A stretch of 64,000 nt of DNA, from positions 1,984,001 through 2,048,000 of the forward strand of contig JAHYIO010000031.1 in assembly GCA_020543525.1 (NCBI GenBank). Direction: 5' to 3'. Within the stretch, counting starts at the first letter, position 1, and every line of letters starts with the position of its first letter. A program made the translations under genes and the position numbers. The stretch comes from Coriolopsis trogii. Lineage: Eukaryota; Basidiomycota; Agaricomycetes; Polyporales; Polyporaceae. A model generated the notes under the pieces. It was given only the letters and a program-made list of their open reading frames with translations. It was not told the origin of the DNA and did not search any database. Positions 62,948 through 64,000 of the stretch are shown here, piece after piece.

Positions 62948-64000
62948 AATAGTAGAGAAGCAGGACCCCACTTGAGACAGTAGCACGTAAAAAGTGTGCC
63001 TGAGTCCTGGAATGGTAGACGCTATTGTCGACAGGGAAGATTGACAATGACTCCTCTGTCGTACGCCACTACACAGTCGCCCGCGCTATGCTTCGGAGCT
63101 GATACGCTCGTACCAAGACACACATAGAGTTCGCATCCCAGACTAGGCTCAATATGTTGGTGTCATTACTCCGGAGACACGCCGTCTGTCCGCATTCAGA
63201 GTGCATGTACTTCTCTAAACAGAGCGCAATCGGATTGACTCCGTAGCATTGCAATCACCGCCGACTCCCCACGAATTAACACCCACAAAAGATCGGGAGA
63301 AGGCGGATGATTCCCATGCAACCACGTTTGACAGTGTGTGCCACTGGCGACGCCGTGACATCGTTCTTCGGCGAAGTAGTCCAGGGGAGGTGTTCCAGCT
63401 TGACGTGCCGGTCCATGGATTTGTAGAGAACCTTGAATTGCTGAAGCAGGGTCCTTGCCAAGTCGCTCCATCGCGGGAACGGTGGGAGTGCCGATGTCTT
63501 TCTCCGTATAATCTAGGTAGGCCTGACAGGCGTCACGCTCCCATTTCTTTGCCCAAGAGGCCGAAGAGGCGCATTCCCAGGTGTCGACGGCGGCGTAGCA
63601 AGCGGCCGTGCGTCTCTGAGACGCTGGAGTGTCTTGATCGGGAACTTCGTTCTGCGCCGAGCAAGGTCGCGTTTCCAGGGTATGTCAGCGTGAATCAACG
63701 ATAGAGTCCGAAAGAGGCGAGAAGCGGCGAGAGCGCACTCGATTCGTGGGCTCGACAAGCCAGGGCGGGGTCAATGATGAGCGTTGAGGTGAGACTCACC
63801 GACAAGTAGAGCAGACTGGAACTGGCTGGCAGAAGACTGGTGTGGTCGTGGTGAGCCCAGACCTCTCCAGAGACGAAGGCGAGGAGCTTACTTGACAAAC
63901 ACACTGAACACACGAATCCGACCTCGACTATTCTCTTGTGACAGAAGCAGGCCGCTCGGAAGTCGACCCTATCTTGCGTCGGGACTGATATGAGTTGTCT
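62948..64000. other. Terminal region without a supported gene
   Basis: About 1.05 kb. On the minus strand, pieces such as MERLGKDPASAIQ (63471) and RTLLQQFKVLYKSMDRHVKL hint at coding character and could be exons of a gene, but they lie in different frames and match no family I recognise. Left unassigned. Confidence 0.3.

Overview
The window reads as nuclear DNA of a filamentous basidiomycete, most likely a wood-decaying Agaricomycete (white-rot polypore type). The signs are many 50-70 bp introns with GTRNGT donors and YAG acceptors, a class II fungal peroxidase with an intact Mn(II) site, an AA9 lytic polysaccharide monooxygenase, a CBM1 protein, the fungal-specific elongation factor eEF3 and a fungal DUF6533 membrane protein. 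No bacterial operons, CRISPR arrays, intact transposons or viral genes were seen. All gene models come from reading the sequence and matching splice sites and phase; none is backed by transcripts.

Layout. 1-69: 5' end of a minus-strand gene. 1.2-2.6 kb: short manganese peroxidase (+). 3.6-6.2 kb: membrane-bound RING-H2 E3 ligase (-). 6.9-9.7 kb: GTPBP1-like translational GTPase (-). 10.3-12.4 kb: coiled-coil protein with a terminal HPD (J-like) module (+). 13.0-16.2 kb: secreted CBM1 protein and membrane-anchored GH18 chitinase (both +). 19.0-23.0 kb: NDR-type AGC kinase (-). 24.3-25.8 kb: homeodomain factor (+). 28.3-29.7 kb: AA9 LPMO (-). 30.8-32.0 kb: single-pass membrane protein (-), divergent from eEF3 (32.9-37.4 kb, +). 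38.8-39.9 kb: two-finger C2H2 factor (-). 41.2-41.9 kb: mitochondrial BolA-like protein (-). 44.4-46.2 kb: decayed UDP-glycosyltransferase pseudogene (+). 47.1-48.9 kb: DUF6533 multipass protein (+). 49.0-51.2 kb: sedolisin protease (-). 51.9-53.8 kb: splicing factor SLU7 (-). 53.9 kb: intron-containing tRNA-Leu(UAG) (-). 54.3-56.1 kb: Mkk1/Pek1-type MAPKK (-). 56.5-59.2 kb: Ser/Pro-rich protein of unknown function (-). 59.4-60.8 kb: RNase H2 subunit B (-), divergent from an Ntn-hydrolase of the asparaginase/taspase family (61.2-62.9 kb, +). The last kilobase has no gene I can support.

How the parts relate. The peroxidase, CBM1 protein, AA9 LPMO and sedolisin form a secreted lignocellulose and protein degradation set. 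The chitinase, MAPKK and NDR kinase point to cell-wall remodelling and morphogenesis. GTPBP1, eEF3, SLU7, RNase H2B, BolA and the tRNA are housekeeping. Nothing forms a clear new multi-gene system. The most unusual local features are a 12-nt microexon that encodes part of the chitinase fold, an NDR kinase with a non-canonical activation loop, two transcription-factor genes each followed by about 0.7-0.9 kb of pyrimidine-rich stop-free sequence, and a glycosyltransferase pseudogene with several disabling mutations.
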